Shown one piece after another: positions 15,960-26,600 of a stretch of 35,144 bases of DNA. Position 1 is the first letter of the stretch; every line of letters starts with the position of its first letter. The stretch is from Syntrophomonadaceae bacterium (GTDB lineage: Bacteria > Bacillota > Syntrophomonadia > Syntrophomonadales > Syntrophomonadaceae): assembly GCA_028706315.1 (NCBI GenBank), contig JAQWBP010000022.1, forward strand, positions 1-35,144. Direction: 5' to 3'. Below the pieces are notes generated by a model that saw nothing but the letters and a program-made list of their open reading frames with translations, searched no databases and was not told the DNA's origin. The translations under genes were made by a program, and so were the position numbers.

Positions 15960-16670
15960 ATGAAAATTGCCGGCCTAATTAAACAGAGCTTGGTCGATTA
16001 CCCCGGGAGGATAGCTGCTGTGCTGTTTACCCGGGGCTGTAATTTTCGGTGCCCTTTTTGCCATAATGGGCATCTAGTTTATCGGCCGGGTAGTGCAGAA
16101 AAATCGCTTACAATGGAAGAAATTTTGCCATTCTTACAAGAAAGGCAGGGCTTTCTCGATGCTGTTGTTATCAGCGGCGGGGAGCCTACTCTTAACGAGA
16201 GCCTGCCTGATGCCTGTCGGTCCATCAAAGACCTGGGCTACCTGGTTAAACTCGATACTAACGGGACTAACCCCGCCATGCTGGAAAAACTTTTAGCTCA
16301 GGGACTTCTCGATTATGTCGCTATGGATATAAAAGCGCCGCTAGACTACCGGAAATACCTGCGGGTTTGTGGTAAACTGAGCTCGGAGGACTTTTTTAAT
16401 GTCAGGAATGCGATTCATTTACTAAAGAACTCTAGCATAAAAGTAGAATTCAGGACTACGGTTGTGCCGTCTTTGCATACTGAAACAGATATTATAAATA
16501 TCGCCTGCTCCATAGAAGGAGCTGAGCTTTATTCGCTACAACAATTCCGGCCAGAAAACACCCTGGATCCTGAATTAGGCAAAGTAGCACCTTACACTAA
16601 AGAAGAGATCGAGAGCATGGCTCAACAGTGCAGGTCTTATATTAAAAAGGTGCAGGTATTAAACGTGTAA
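15960..16670 (+). CDS. nrdG: Anaerobic ribonucleotide reductase activating protein (radical SAM)
   Basis: This radical SAM activase installs the glycyl radical on NrdD. The cluster motif CNFRCPFC (C27, C31, C34) is clear, followed by ISGGEPTL and KLDTNGTNP. Length (236 aa) belongs to the longer clostridial and archaeal form (TIGR02495-like) rather than the roughly 155-aa E. coli type. AGAGGAGA precedes ATG 15960. It lies 61 bp after nrdD with a hairpin in the gap, and is probably co-transcribed under NrdR control. Confidence 0.93.
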   Translation: MKIAGLIKQSLVDYPGRIAAVLFTRGCNFRCPFCHNGHLVYRPGSAEKSLTMEEILPFLQERQGFLDAVVISGGEPTLNESLPDACRSIKDLGYLVKLDTNGTNPAMLEKLLAQGLLDYVAMDIKAPLDYRKYLRVCGKLSSEDFFNVRNAIHLLKNSSIKVEFRTTVVPSLHTETDIINIACSIEGAELYSLQQFRPENTLDPELGKVAPYTKEEIESMAQQCRSYIKKVQVLNV

Positions 16671-16708
16671 TATCCTCTGAAAAGTAGTAACTATGCAACT
16701 AGCTTAAT

Positions 16709-16750
16709 TAAACGCGGAACCCGCGGAGTTTTTAAGGAACAACGCGGCTC
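16709..16750. repeat. Fragment of the intergenic repeat family
   Basis: AACGCGGAACCCGCGGAG and AACGCGGCTCTG resemble the outer words (AACGCGGGTTCGC, ACGCGGATT) of the large intergenic units. It lies in the nrdG-recQ gap, which has no other clear feature. Confidence 0.4.
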
Positions 16751-16855
16751 TGTTTAAAAATTGTTATAGCAAATTCCAGTATATATTCATTAGTTTGCAT
16801 TAGAATAAGGTTTTCGTAGGAGAATTATTTAAAAATAGTTTTATGGAGGGCAGCA

Positions 16856-19009
16856 GTGAAGGAAAAGGTAGAACTCGTATTAAAAAAATATTTTGGCTAT
16901 GATGCATTTAAACCTGGACAAGACAAAATAATCTCTAACATTCTTGACCAGCGCGATACTCTGGGAATTATGCCTACCGGTGGCGGCAAATCGCTTTGTT
17001 ACCAAATACCAGCCTTAGTTTTACCGGGAACCAGCATTATAATCTCCCCCCTGATCGCCTTAATGAAAGACCAGGTAGATGCTCTGACTAGCCAGGGGAT
17101 AGCTGCTGCCTATATTAGCAGCATATTGACCCCTAAAGAAGTACAGGAGACCTTAATAAATGCTGCCCACGGCCAGTATAAACTACTATATATAGCTCCG
17201 GAAAGACTCGCTTCCGAGAGCTGCAGTAACTTGCTGCTTAACTTACAAGTGCCTCTCATTGCTATTGATGAAGCCCACTGTGTTTCCCAGTGGGGACATG
17301 ATTTCCGCCCTAGCTATGAGGCTATTGCCCCCTGGATAAAGCAGATGCCCCGGCGCCCCGTTGTGGCTGCATTTACTGCTACTGCTACTCCTCGGGTGCA
17401 GGAAGATATTGTCAAACTGCTGCACCTGGAAAAGGGCACCACCTTTATTACTGGTTTCGACCGAAAAAGCCTGCATTTTTCAGTACTTAAAGGCGTAGAT
17501 AAAAAACAATATATTGACCAGTATGTAAAGGGGCATGCCGAACAGGCGGGAATAATATATGCTGCCACCCGCAAAGAGGTGGATGATCTTTATAAATACT
17601 TAAGTTCGCAGGGCTATAAAGCGGGCCGCTACCATGCCGGCTTAAGCAATGAAGAGAGAAACTACAGCCAGGATGCCTTTATTTATGATGAACTTCGGGT
17701 AATCGTAGCAACTAATGCTTTTGGTCTCGGTATTGATAAATCTAACATACGTTATGTAATTCATCATAATATGCCCCGCAGCCTGGAGTCTTACTACCAG
17801 GAAGCAGGCCGCGCCGGACGCGATGGCGATGCGGGCGAGTGTATCCTCCTATTTAGCCCGGCAGATGTACATATTCAGAAATTTTTAATTGAACAAACAG
17901 TAATGGCAGAAGAACGAGAGCAGGAAGAATACAGGAAACTGCAGGATATGATTGATTACTGTCATACTACCCGCTGCCTGCGCCAGTATATTCTGGAATA
18001 TTTTGGGGAGAAAAATATTGCGGACAACTGTGAAAATTGTGGTAACTGTACCGGTAAATATGAGCTAAAAGATATTACCATAGAAGCGCAGAAGATATTT
18101 TCCTGTATGATGAGAATGAACCAACAATATGGCAGTACTATGGTATCCTCAGTTCTTAAAGGCTCCCGGGCTAAAAGAGTCAGAGAAATGGGCTTTGACA
18201 AACTATCTACTTATGGAATTATGAGTGATTTAACCTTGGCTGCCATCGTTGATCTTATCAATCTACTAGCAGCGGAAGACTATATCCATATTACCGAAGG
18301 GAAATACCCGATACTACGCTTGACTCGCAAAGCAGTACCAGTTTTAAAAAGCCAGGCCGAGGTTACGATAAGGATTCAAAAAGAACCAGAGGCTGCTGTG
18401 ATTGACAGCCAATTATTCCTGAGGTTGCGGGATCTACGGCATGAAATTGCCGAAAAAGAACAGGTGCCGCCTTATGTAATTTTCCACGATAGTACTTTAA
18501 AAGAAATGAGTGCCCGTTTACCAGCTGATTTAAATCAGATGTCATCGATTCCCGGGGTAGGAGAAATAAAACTAGCCAAATACGGCCAGCAATTTCTCGA
18601 CGTTATCATTAACTTTGCCAGTGAAAACGAGCTGACAGCTAGTTTGACTGGTGGAGAAAAACCTCCGGGTCGAGTGGCAGCAGCTAAGCAACCGGTTAGT
18701 AAAGAAAAAAATAAAATACCCAGTTATATAATAACGTGGGAAATGTATAATGAAGGCAAATCTATCGAGGATATAGTTAACGAGCGGGAGCTAAAAGAAA
18801 TTACCATACAAGACCACTTCCTGCGCTGTGCCCGGGAAGGGCTTAAAATTGAATGGGATGATTTTCTTAGTGAAGAAGAAGAGGCAGAGATACTTGCCGT
18901 TATTAATGAAGTAGGTACGGAAAAATTAGCTCCGATTAAAGCGGCCCTGCCTGAGGAAATAGGCTATATGGCCATCAAGGCAGTAATATGTAAAAATAAA
19001 CTGGCATAA
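16856..19009 (+). CDS. recQ: ATP-dependent DNA helicase RecQ
   Basis: This 3'-5' DNA helicase works in recombination and repair. Walker A is TGGGKSLCYQIPA (near residue 43), the box is DEAHCVSQWGHDFRPSY (near 137), and motif VI is QEAGRAGRDG. A zinc-binding Cys set (CLRQYILEYFGE then NCENCGNC) follows the helicase core, then winged-helix and HRDC domains (HRDC about 515-595). A C-terminal helix-turn-helix extension (IITWEMYNEGKSIEDI) is typical of longer Firmicute RecQ forms. The start is GTG 16856 with GGAGGG upstream. It is flanked by nrdG and argH, with no obvious shared function. Confidence 0.95.
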   Translation: MKEKVELVLKKYFGYDAFKPGQDKIISNILDQRDTLGIMPTGGGKSLCYQIPALVLPGTSIIISPLIALMKDQVDALTSQGIAAAYISSILTPKEVQETLINAAHGQYKLLYIAPERLASESCSNLLLNLQVPLIAIDEAHCVSQWGHDFRPSYEAIAPWIKQMPRRPVVAAFTATATPRVQEDIVKLLHLEKGTTFITGFDRKSLHFSVLKGVDKKQYIDQYVKGHAEQAGIIYAATRKEVDDLYKYLSSQGYKAGRYHAGLSNEERNYSQDAFIYDELRVIVATNAFGLGIDKSNIRYVIHHNMPRSLESYYQEAGRAGRDGDAGECILLFSPADVHIQKFLIEQTVMAEEREQEEYRKLQDMIDYCHTTRCLRQYILEYFGEKNIADNCENCGNCTGKYELKDITIEAQKIFSCMMRMNQQYGSTMVSSVLKGSRAKRVREMGFDKLSTYGIMSDLTLAAIVDLINLLAAEDYIHITEGKYPILRLTRKAVPVLKSQAEVTIRIQKEPEAAVIDSQLFLRLRDLRHEIAEKEQVPPYVIFHDSTLKEMSARLPADLNQMSSIPGVGEIKLAKYGQQFLDVIINFASENELTASLTGGEKPPGRVAAAKQPVSKEKNKIPSYIITWEMYNEGKSIEDIVNERELKEITIQDHFLRCAREGLKIEWDDFLSEEEEAEILAVINEVGTEKLAPIKAALPEEIGYMAIKAVICKNKLA

Positions 19010-19092
19010 AGATGTAGCATTGTGCCAAAATAACATTAGAACTAGCCAACTAGTAATAAGATATGAATTAAATCTAGTAAGAGGTGTAACAA

Positions 19093-20487
19093 ATGAAATT
19101 ATGGAGTGGAAGGTTTACTAAAGCAACTGATAGACTTACTGAGGATTTTAACGCTTCGATAGCTTTTGATGCCCGCATGTACCGGCAGGATATAGCCGGC
19201 AGCATTGCTCACGCTAAAATGCTGGCCCGGCAGGGAATTATAAAAGCAACCGAAAAAGATATGATAGTAAAAGCACTGGAGGAAATAAGAGAGGAACTAG
19301 AAGAAGGCCAGCTGGAATTTACTGTTGAAGCCGAAGATGTACATATGAACATCGAGACCTTCCTGATAAATAAAATTGGCGAAGTAGGGAAAAAACTGCA
19401 TACTGCTCGCAGTCGTAACGACCAGGTAGCCCTCGATATCCGTCTCTACTTAAGAGATGAAATTCACGAAATACGGGAGCTAATTTTAACCCTGCAGGAA
19501 ACCCTGCTCGACCTGGCGAAAGAACATCTAACCACGATTATGCCTGGCTATACTCATATGCAAAAAGCACAGCCCATTAGCCTGGCTCACCATTTGATGG
19601 CTTACTTTGAGATGTTACGCCGTGACTTAGAAAGGCTGGATGATACTTTTAAACGGCTTAACTATATGCCGCTTGGTTCCTGCGCGCTGGCAGGCACCGG
19701 ATTTAACCTGGACCGCGAATTTGTCAAACAGGAACTTAATTTTGACTACATAACCCGTAACAGTCTGGATGGAGTTAGTGATAGAGATTTTGCCTTGGAA
19801 TTCTGTAGCTTTGCCAGCATTCTGATGATGCATTTATCCAGGTTTTCCGAAGAAATTATCCTCTGGTCAAGTGAAGAATTTTCCTTTATTGACTTAGATG
19901 ATGCCTTTTCTACCGGTTCCAGCATTATGCCGCAGAAAAAGAATCCGGACTTAGCCGAACTAGTCCGGGGAAAAACTGGCAGAGTTTATGGCGACTTAAT
20001 TACCCTCTTAACTCTGATGAAATCTCTGCCTTTGGCATATAATAAAGATATGCAGGAGGACAAAGAGGCTCTTTTCGATGCAGTAGACACAGTCAAAAAA
20101 TCATTACTAGTCTTTGCTCCCATGTTAAGAACCGCGAAATTTAACCAGGAGCGGATGGCCAAGGCAGCCCGGGGAGGTTTCACTAATGCAACTGACCTGG
20201 CCGATTATCTGGTCAATAAAGGCATGGCATTTCGCGATGCTCATGCGGTAGTAGGACAGGCAGTACTATATTGTATCGAAAATAAATTAGTCTTAGAAGA
20301 ACTTGATATAAGTACATACCAAGAATTCTCCCCCCTTATTACCGAAGATGTCTATAAATATCTGGATGTCTTAGAGTGTGTCAACCGGAGAAAAGTACCT
20401 GGAGGACCAGCTCCGGAAGTAGTAACCAGGGCACTGGAAGCAGCTGGTGCCTGGATAAGGAGTGTGAAGGATGTACAGCGTAAGTAG
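19093..20487 (+). CDS. argH: Argininosuccinate lyase
   Basis: This enzyme splits argininosuccinate into arginine and fumarate, the last step of the pathway begun by argCJBDFG upstream. The fumarase-superfamily signature [12 protein letters not shown] is intact, as are [11 protein letters not shown] and [10 protein letters not shown]. Length (464 aa) is standard. AAGAGGTG precedes ATG 19093. It is separated from argG by 7.8 kb and lies 83 bp after recQ. I see only weak ARG-box-like sequence upstream. The next small gene overlaps its 3' end by 17 bp. Confidence 0.97.
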   Translation: MKLWSGRFTKATDRLTEDFNASIAFDARMYRQDIAGSIAHAKMLARQGIIKATEKDMIVKALEEIREELEEGQLEFTVEAEDVHMNIETFLINKIGEVGKKLHTARSRNDQVALDIRLYLRDEIHEIRELILTLQETLLDLAKEHLTTIMPGYTHMQKAQPISLAHHLMAYFEMLRRDLERLDDTFKRLNYMPLGSCALAGTGFNLDREFVKQELNFDYITRNSLDGVSDRDFALEFCSFASILMMHLSRFSEEIILWSSEEFSFIDLDDAFSTGSSIMPQKKNPDLAELVRGKTGRVYGDLITLLTLMKSLPLAYNKDMQEDKEALFDAVDTVKKSLLVFAPMLRTAKFNQERMAKAARGGFTNATDLADYLVNKGMAFRDAHAVVGQAVLYCIENKLVLEELDISTYQEFSPLITEDVYKYLDVLECVNRRKVPGGPAPEVVTRALEAAGAWIRSVKDVQRK

Positions 20488-20755
20488 GTTCAAATGTATT
20501 GATGGCAAACCAGATGAAATGGAAATTGAAACCTGGGCCGAAGCTTATTTTGGCAGTATGATGAACATATTTAATGGTTTCTTCTGCCACGTTGATATTA
20601 ATGATGCTTTATCCAGGATGGTTAAAATCCCTTTTGAAAAACTAGTCCAGGAGCAGCTAGATGGTGAAAGCCAGGAAGTCATAGATATTGCCGTTGCCAA
20701 AGTAAAAGACCTGGCCGATATTGAAATCGAACATATAAAGGCCTATGCAGAATAG
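20471..20755 (+). CDS. Small acidic protein of unknown function
   Basis: This is a 94-aa soluble protein with no family I recognise. It is rich in acidic residues and probably largely helical, with no signal peptide or membrane segment. ATG 20471 overlaps the last 17 bp of argH in another frame, with AGGAG (20458-20462) upstream, which suggests translational coupling. A clear terminator follows 40 bp after its stop. The coupling and good ribosome binding site make it a real gene, possibly linked to argH expression or just to its transcript. Confidence 0.7.
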   Translation: MYSVSRFKCIDGKPDEMEIETWAEAYFGSMMNIFNGFFCHVDINDALSRMVKIPFEKLVQEQLDGESQEVIDIAVAKVKDLADIEIEHIKAYAE

Positions 20756-20795
20756 GGGACCATTAACTCAGAAAAAAATAGTGCAATAGGTAGAT

Positions 20796-20825
20796 AGCCG
20801 GTAATAATATACCGGCTTTTATCTT
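20796..20825 (+). terminator. Terminator after the argH unit
   Basis: AGCCGGTA (20796-20803) pairs with TACCGGCT (20810-20817), followed by TTTATC. Confidence 0.8.
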
Positions 20826-20914
20826 GCCCAATATTAGGGCTATGTTACCCGGACCTATAGTGATAGAATAACCCTGTACTTTAAATAAAGCTAGAAATCG
20901 GGAGGGTAACGATA

Positions 20915-21100
20915 ATGGATAAATGCAGCACCTGTGGCCAGCAGTTCCCTGAAACTATTTTAAAGAAAATGATACAGATAATAGATCGAAAAGCCTACTT
21001 AAATAAAATCTGCCCCTCATGCCAATCAATAGTACTTAATAATCCTAATTACTATTATTTCATCGAGCCCAAAGAACCAATAAACCTACAAAAAAGCTGA
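20915..21100 (+). CDS. Small zinc-ribbon-like protein
   Basis: This 61-aa protein has two CxxC pairs (CSTCG at residues 4-8 and CPSCQ near 34) that could bind zinc. GGGAGGG precedes ATG 20915 and a terminator overlaps the stop region, so it forms its own transcription unit. I do not recognise a named family. It could bind nucleic acid or a partner protein. It is the last chromosomal gene before the tRNA that carries the island. Confidence 0.65.
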   Translation: MDKCSTCGQQFPETILKKMIQIIDRKAYLNKICPSCQSIVLNNPNYYYFIEPKEPINLQKS

Positions 21101-21127
21101 TTGCAATAATCGGCTTTATTTTTTTAT
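21095..21127 (+). terminator. Terminator of the zinc-ribbon gene
   Basis: AGCTGATT (21095-21102) pairs with AATCGGCT (21108-21115), followed by TTATTTTTTT. It overlaps the last codons of the gene. Confidence 0.8.
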
Positions 21128-21225
21128 CCCCCTAACCACTTGATTCTTTCCCCAGACAACTTTATAATTTATGAGTATCGACATAAACTAAAATAGTACT
21201 AATATGACATTATCCTAACAATCAC

Positions 21226-21300
21226 GCCGATGTGGCTCAGTGGCAGAGCAGCTGATTCGTAATCAGCAGGTCCGCGGTTCGAATCCGCGCATCGGCTCCA
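21226..21300 (+). tRNA. tRNA-Thr (anticodon CGT)
   Basis: The acceptor arm GCCGATG/CATCGGC is perfect and is followed by TCCA, so CCA is encoded. The anticodon stem GCTGA/TCAGC holds loop TTCGTAA, giving anticodon CGT. The T-arm CCGCGGTTCGAATCCGCG is intact. The 3' part from 21255 is duplicated at 34403, which shows that an element integrated here and restored the gene. Confidence 0.95.
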
Positions 21301-21301
21301 G
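21255..21301 (+). other. Left attachment site (att) in tRNA-Thr
   Basis: These 47 bp, from the anticodon loop through the CCA end, are identical to 34403-34449. Together they bound a 13.1-kb island. Confidence 0.9.
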
Positions 21302-21313
21302 TGTGAAACAAGT

Positions 21314-21345
21314 AACCGCGCGGGTTTGCGCGGTTTGTTATTTTT
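21314..21345 (+). terminator. Terminator after tRNA-Thr
   Basis: AACCGCGC (21314-21321) pairs with GCGCGGTT (21328-21335), followed by a T-rich tail (TGTTATTTTTC). Confidence 0.8.
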
Positions 21346-21503
21346 CTGGCAAATCCAATTTTCGCCCTGTCGTCGCCAAATCGCCGCCATAATTTGAAAC
21401 TAGTAGTTCTTCGATATGGCCTGTGATATCAAAAACTTTTCTCTGAGACACATTATAAGTATGTTAAAATACCTAAAAGTCAACGAAAAGGTGCTAGCAA
21501 AAA

Positions 21504-22240
21504 ATGATAAATCAAATAATTATAAAACCTACTGCAAGTGGCTTTGGACAATATGTATACTGTGGTTTTAAGTTTTTTATACAGAACAATCCGAAACTAG
21601 ATGGTTTTAGAAGACTCGTACGTAATAGCTACGAAGAAAGTCAAAAAGCCCAATCGCTGAAAATCGGCAAACAGAACGAACATAAATGTATTGAGTGGAT
21701 TATGGGTAGACATAAGAAAGGAAGCATCCTTCTTGATGGCACTGGGCAAGACAACTATCAGACATTACGGCGAACATTCAACCGTTAAAGACCGCTCTCC
21801 AATGCAGACCTGATCTACTTATAAAACATGAGTATAAAACGATTTTATATGAGTTCAAAGCTGTCGGGGAAAAGCATTATTTAACATACCCAGAATATGA
21901 TTCTACGCATGCACAAGTCTGGTGCTATCGTTTTATTGAAGACTTCAAAATAGATAAGTATTATTTATTTCGGTATTATAAAGATCCTTCTATGTATGGT
22001 GCATTTCGCCGGATTACTGAATTACAAAATACTGAATTGAGCGATTAAAAATTCATACCTCTCTTTAAACAATATATAGATGCAATTAAAATAATAAACA
22101 GAATAAGAACAGCACCAATGAGGCCTTACTCCAACAGTATTTTATCCAAATTCAACAAGCCTATTAATGAGCCGGAAAAATGTAATAATTGTATATACTC
22201 GAGGTATGAATACTGTGACCCCAAATATCGACCAAGATGA
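21504..22240 (+). pseudogene. Broken PD-(D/E)XK nuclease, Cas4-like
   Basis: The first part (21504-21788, from ATG) has YCGFKFFIQNNP, a Cas4-like N-terminal Cys. The reading then shifts frame (somewhere in about 21740-21785) to RPDLLIKHEYKTILYEFKAVG, which carries the D...ExK nuclease motif. It continues past a TAA (22046) in the same frame to CNNCIYSRYEYC near 22190-22230, a CxxC...C set like the C-terminal iron-sulfur ligands of Cas4. One frameshift and one stop break an ancestral protein of about 245 aa. The family assignment comes from these motifs only. No CRISPR array or other cas gene is nearby. Confidence 0.6.
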
Positions 22241-22313
22241 TTTTTAGATATTATCTCGAATGTTATTGATCAACGTTGGGTTCCTATACTGAAAATTTAT
22301 AGATATTCCGCCT

Positions 22314-22714
22314 CTATTCAATCAAAAGCTTAACCGTTTTATGAAATTCATAGGGTTCTAGCAAAGGCAGGTTAGATTTTGCAAGGCCTAGGCCCCATTC
22401 TGGTTTGTTATCAGGCCAGGGACGTTCCCAGCGGGAAGGGACCGGAGCCAGTGGCGTCCGCTGGTTTCTGGAATATTGATAATGTAGGTACTTAACTACC
22501 GAACAGCTAGTATAGGGTGCATGATTGCCCGATATACCCTTTCTTCGTAAGCTATAGTCCAATCCCAGTTAGCAAAGGGAACCGCAAAATAGAGGTGCCC
22601 GTAAGCTAGGGCGCAGCTTAAACAGAGCGGTAGGCTACGGGAATATTTCTTTCCCGAAATAACCTGCTTAGATGACGTTTGCATCATCGGCATTAATGAG
22701 CTCCTTTCCACCAT
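22314..22714 (-). pseudogene. Possible decayed gene, not recognised
   Basis: On the minus strand an AAAGGAG lies just upstream of ATG codons near 22690, opening a 65-residue frame. An overlapping frame (22314-22562) continues to a stop after LLEPYEFHKTVKLLIE. The pair looks like one frameshifted gene, but neither part matches a family I know. It may be chance open frame. Confidence 0.3.
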
Positions 22715-22964
22715 CCGACCAATTACAATACTACTCTGGCCATACTGCCATAATTGTAAAAAGTATAAAAGAAGGTATTAATACGGGAGGAATGCACAGT
22801 ATCTGATAAAGGATATGTAGAAATTTAAGGAAGTATAGTTAAAATAAAGAAGGTTTAAGTGATTTTAAGTAGAATCATTAGTTAAAAGAAGGCAAAATAA
22901 ACTGCCACTGGGAGAGGGCAAAAAAGTCAACCTCCTTAGAGAACTAATGTTCTTATAAGTATGC

Positions 22965-23560
22965 GGTACGTGGGGAACGTGTGGAGCGGAGCGAAACAGG
23001 TTCCCTTTGCCTACGCCAAGCTCATAGATTCGTCAAAGGTCGTGTTATCCACCAATATTAAAGGTATAAGACGACCGTACCTGTAATCTTCGGTGGAGGT
23101 TTGCGTAAACCACTAACCTATCGCCGGGGACACGCTGCGATTTGGAACTTAGGGTAGGGTATTCCACGACCACGGAGCGAAGGGGGATGTCCGGAGCAAT
23201 TATGCGCAGCAGTTTGCGCAGGACATAACCCGTAGCGGGGTTGCCCCGATGCAACGGGGGACACAGCACTCACTAACCTTTCACCCGGGAGCCATCCTGT
23301 CAGAGTGAGTGAGTAATGTCGAGCGCATGGAGCGAAGCCAGTAAAGCGAGAAGAAACCGAGCGCTCGAAGCAGGAGGGCGGGCGGCCACGGAGCGGAAGG
23401 CGATGCCCGGGAACCGGCTGGCCCACATCCATCCCCGGTGCCAGCCAACAGGGTACCGGTGAACGGGCATGGCCTGGAGCGGGGTAGTCACCTTCAGATA
23501 ATAGAGATTATGTAGGCGTAGCGAACCCGAAGGGCTACATAATCCTCTGTTATCGAACGG
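22965..23560. other. GC-rich hairpin-dense segment, possible structured RNA or repeat element
   Basis: This segment is much richer in GC than its surroundings. It contains strong stems: CCCGT..GGGG-ttg-CCCC..ACGGG (23229-23258), CACTCACT (23267-23274) with AGTGAGTG (23304-23311), and GATAATAGAGATTATGTAG (23497-23515) with CTACATAATCCTCTGTTATC (23535-23554). The word GGAGCGAA or a close form recurs at 22988, 23174, 23329 and 23390. Minus-strand open frames up to 134 codons lack any family features and probably result from GC content. With the rest of 22241-23698 it makes a 1.4-kb stretch without a convincing gene. Confidence 0.5.
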
Positions 23561-23698
23561 TGGCGGTGGGGAGGAAGTATTTATTGGACCTTTAGAATTT
23601 ATGCAGAGACAATAGTTTATTGTATTAAGTTCAAGGATTTTGTAATGGAAGTAGAGAAGCAATATGGATAACTGAACTCTAACGAGGTGGTTTTGCCC

Positions 23699-26600
23699 AT
23701 GCATAATGATTTAACCTTTTTCACAAATGAACCCGGAAGGACACTTTTAAATCGGTTTACTATTAGTCTCGAAAACAATACACAGTTTTTTGATGTCCTA
23801 GTTGGATATTTTAGAACCAGTGGCTTTTATAAACTATATGCATCTTTGGAAGATGTGGACAAAATACGCATTCTAGTTGGCATCAGCACCGATAATAAGG
23901 TTATTGAGCTTATAGATTCAGCTCGAATAGAACAAATTGAATTGCAGTTTTCTTCCAAAGAGATAAAAGACCAGTTTCAAAGCCTAATTAACAATGAATA
24001 TGATAGCTCTGATGACAGCTATGAAGTGGAGCAGGGAGCTAGAAAGTTTGTTGAATTCATTCGTAATGGAAAACTGGAAGTACGAGCCTATCCGCATGGG
24101 AAAATACATGCCAAGGTATATATTATTCGTAAACGCAGTCAGGAGGATTTCGGTAAGGTCATTACTGGATCCAGCAATTTTACTGAAGCCGGGCTTAAGG
24201 ATAATTTGGAGTTTAACGTAGAACTAAAAGATGCTCGAGATGTACGCTATGCTTTGGAAAAATTTGGGGAACTTTGGGATGAAAGCATAGAAATAACCCG
24301 CGAATATGTGGATACTGTTAGTAATACTTGGGTTAGGGATGATATAACTCCATATGAGCTCTACTTAAAGTTCCTTTACGAATACTTTAAAGAAGAGATT
24401 AACCATGATAAAAGCATGATTAAAAATCGCTACCTTCCACCTGGATTTAAGAAGCTTCAATACCAGGAGGAAGCGGTTATTGATGCTAAAAAGAAGCTGG
24501 AAGCGTACGGTGGAGTTTTCCTGGCTGATGTCGTTGGCCTGGGTAAAACCTATATCTCCGCCATGTTGGCTCAACAGCTGGAGGGCCGTAAGCTAGTTGT
24601 TTGTCCACCGGTTTTGGTTGATTACTGGGATGACACATTTAAAGACTTTAATCAGGTGGCTACCGTCGTATCGATGGGTAAACTGGATCAAATCATTGAA
24701 AAAGACTATACCCGCTATGATTATATTTTTATTGATGAAGCCCATCGTTTCCGTAATGAGAATACCCAGAGCTATGAAATGATTCATCAGATCTGCGCGG
24801 GTAAAAAAGTTATATTAATATCTGCAACCCCTTTAAACAATTACCCCAAAGATATCGCCAGCCAACTATATTTGTTTCAAAAACGCAATGATAGTTCTCT
24901 GGCGGTCAAACATCTGGATTCATTCTTCGCAAAAATAAACACTCGTTTAAGGAAACATGAAAAAGGAACCAATGCCTATAATAAAGAGTTGAAAGCAGCC
25001 TCAAAAGAGCTGCGTGAACGGGTGCTTCAGGATGTAATGGTACGGCGGACTAGATGCGATATTATTGAAAACTACGCTGAAGATCTTGAGGCCCAAAATA
25101 TCACTTTCCCTGAGCTGGAAATACCTTGTAAGCTGGTCTATGAAATGGATACTAGGACTGAACGCCTTTTTAATAATATTTTAACGGGAATTAAAAGTCT
25201 GACCTATGCTCGTTATAAATCGCTGGTTTATCTGAAAAATCCCTCTAATATTCAGGCTACGTTGATGGTTGGGCAGATGAATATGGGTGGCTTTATGAAG
25301 TCCATATTGATTAAACGCTTAGAAAGCAGCTTTTATGCCTTTAGTAAGACCCTGGATCGTTTTGTTACCTCGCATGAGCACTTTATCAGAATGTATGAAG
25401 AAGGAACGATTTGGATTTCTAAAAACCCAAACATCTACGACTATATCGATAGTGGTGATGATGAAGCACTGCTGGATCTTCTGGAGCAGGAAAAGGCACA
25501 TAAATTTAATAGCAAAGAGTTTAAAGATGAATTTATAACTGATTTAATCAGTGATTACAATATACTATGTGATTTACAGAAACAAGCCGCTAAAATCACA
25601 CAAGATCCGAAATTTGAAAAATTTCAATTAGAATTAAGTAAGGACCAGGTTTTAAAAGATAATAAAATTATTATATTTACTGAAGCTGCTGATACAGCCG
25701 AATATTTAAGTAAGAAATTCAAAGCAATCTACGGCGATAAAGTTCTTCATTATAGCTCTTCATCCGGCAAAGCACTTAAAAAGCGAATCCAAGCTAACTT
25801 TGATCCCGGAGAAAAGAAGCAAAAGGATGACATCAAGATTTTAATAACTACTGATGTTCTGGCAGAAGGTGTGAACTTGCATCGCTCAAATGTGATAGTA
25901 AACTATGATTTGCCCTGGAATCCTACCCGGGTTATGCAACGCCTGGGACGAATAAACCGTATTGGTAGCCCGTTTGATAAAATCTATGTTTACAATTTCT
26001 TCCCATCCAGCCAGGGGGAAAGCGCGATAAACCTCGAGGCCAATATCGTGTCTAAGATTCAGGCCTTTCGTGAGACCTTGGGTGATGATATCAAGTATCT
26101 TAGTGATAATGAAGAGATAACTTCATATGGACTTTACCAGGCCTTAAATGATAAGGCTGTTTTAGAAGGCAGTGAAGAAGAAATCCGTTCTCCTCTGCAT
26201 TATCTATCTATTATTAGAAAAGTTCGTGATGAAGATCCGGATCTATTTGAAAAAATCAAAAAACTACCCAAGAAATCGCGAACCGGAAGAAATACTACTT
26301 TAGTTAATGGTACCCGGACGCTGAGCTTTTTTAAGAAGGGACTATTACGCAAATTTTATATATCCGGTGATTACGGACCCGAGGAAATGAGCTTCTTCCA
26401 GGCAGCAGACTTATTCGAAGCAGATCCACAGGCCATATCCCAAAAAATCAATCGGGAGTTTTATGAGCAACTAAACCAGAATAAGAAGAGTTTTTTCCAG
26501 GGTATAGTGCAGGAAGAGGAAGAAAAGCCGGAACTTAGTGGGAAAAGTGCTAGCCTGGTCAAGTATTTAAAAGCCTTATATACCGAAAAATGTTTTGCGG

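Noticed and set aside
19020-19092. ARG box before argH
   Set aside because: ATATGAATTAAATCT only weakly resembles the operator, and no palindrome is evident.
21199-21390. Minus-strand 63-codon frame through the tRNA
   Set aside because: It reads antisense through tRNA-Thr, a common artefact. Only its first few codons might reflect an old integrase end.
21504-22240. CRISPR-Cas locus
   Set aside because: Only a broken Cas4-like protein is seen. No array of regular repeats and no other cas genes occur in the window.
23045-23704. Three overlapping minus-strand frames of 74-134 codons
   Set aside because: They follow high GC and palindromic sequence, and lack a family pattern or a convincing start. 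Better explained as non-coding structured or repeat DNA.
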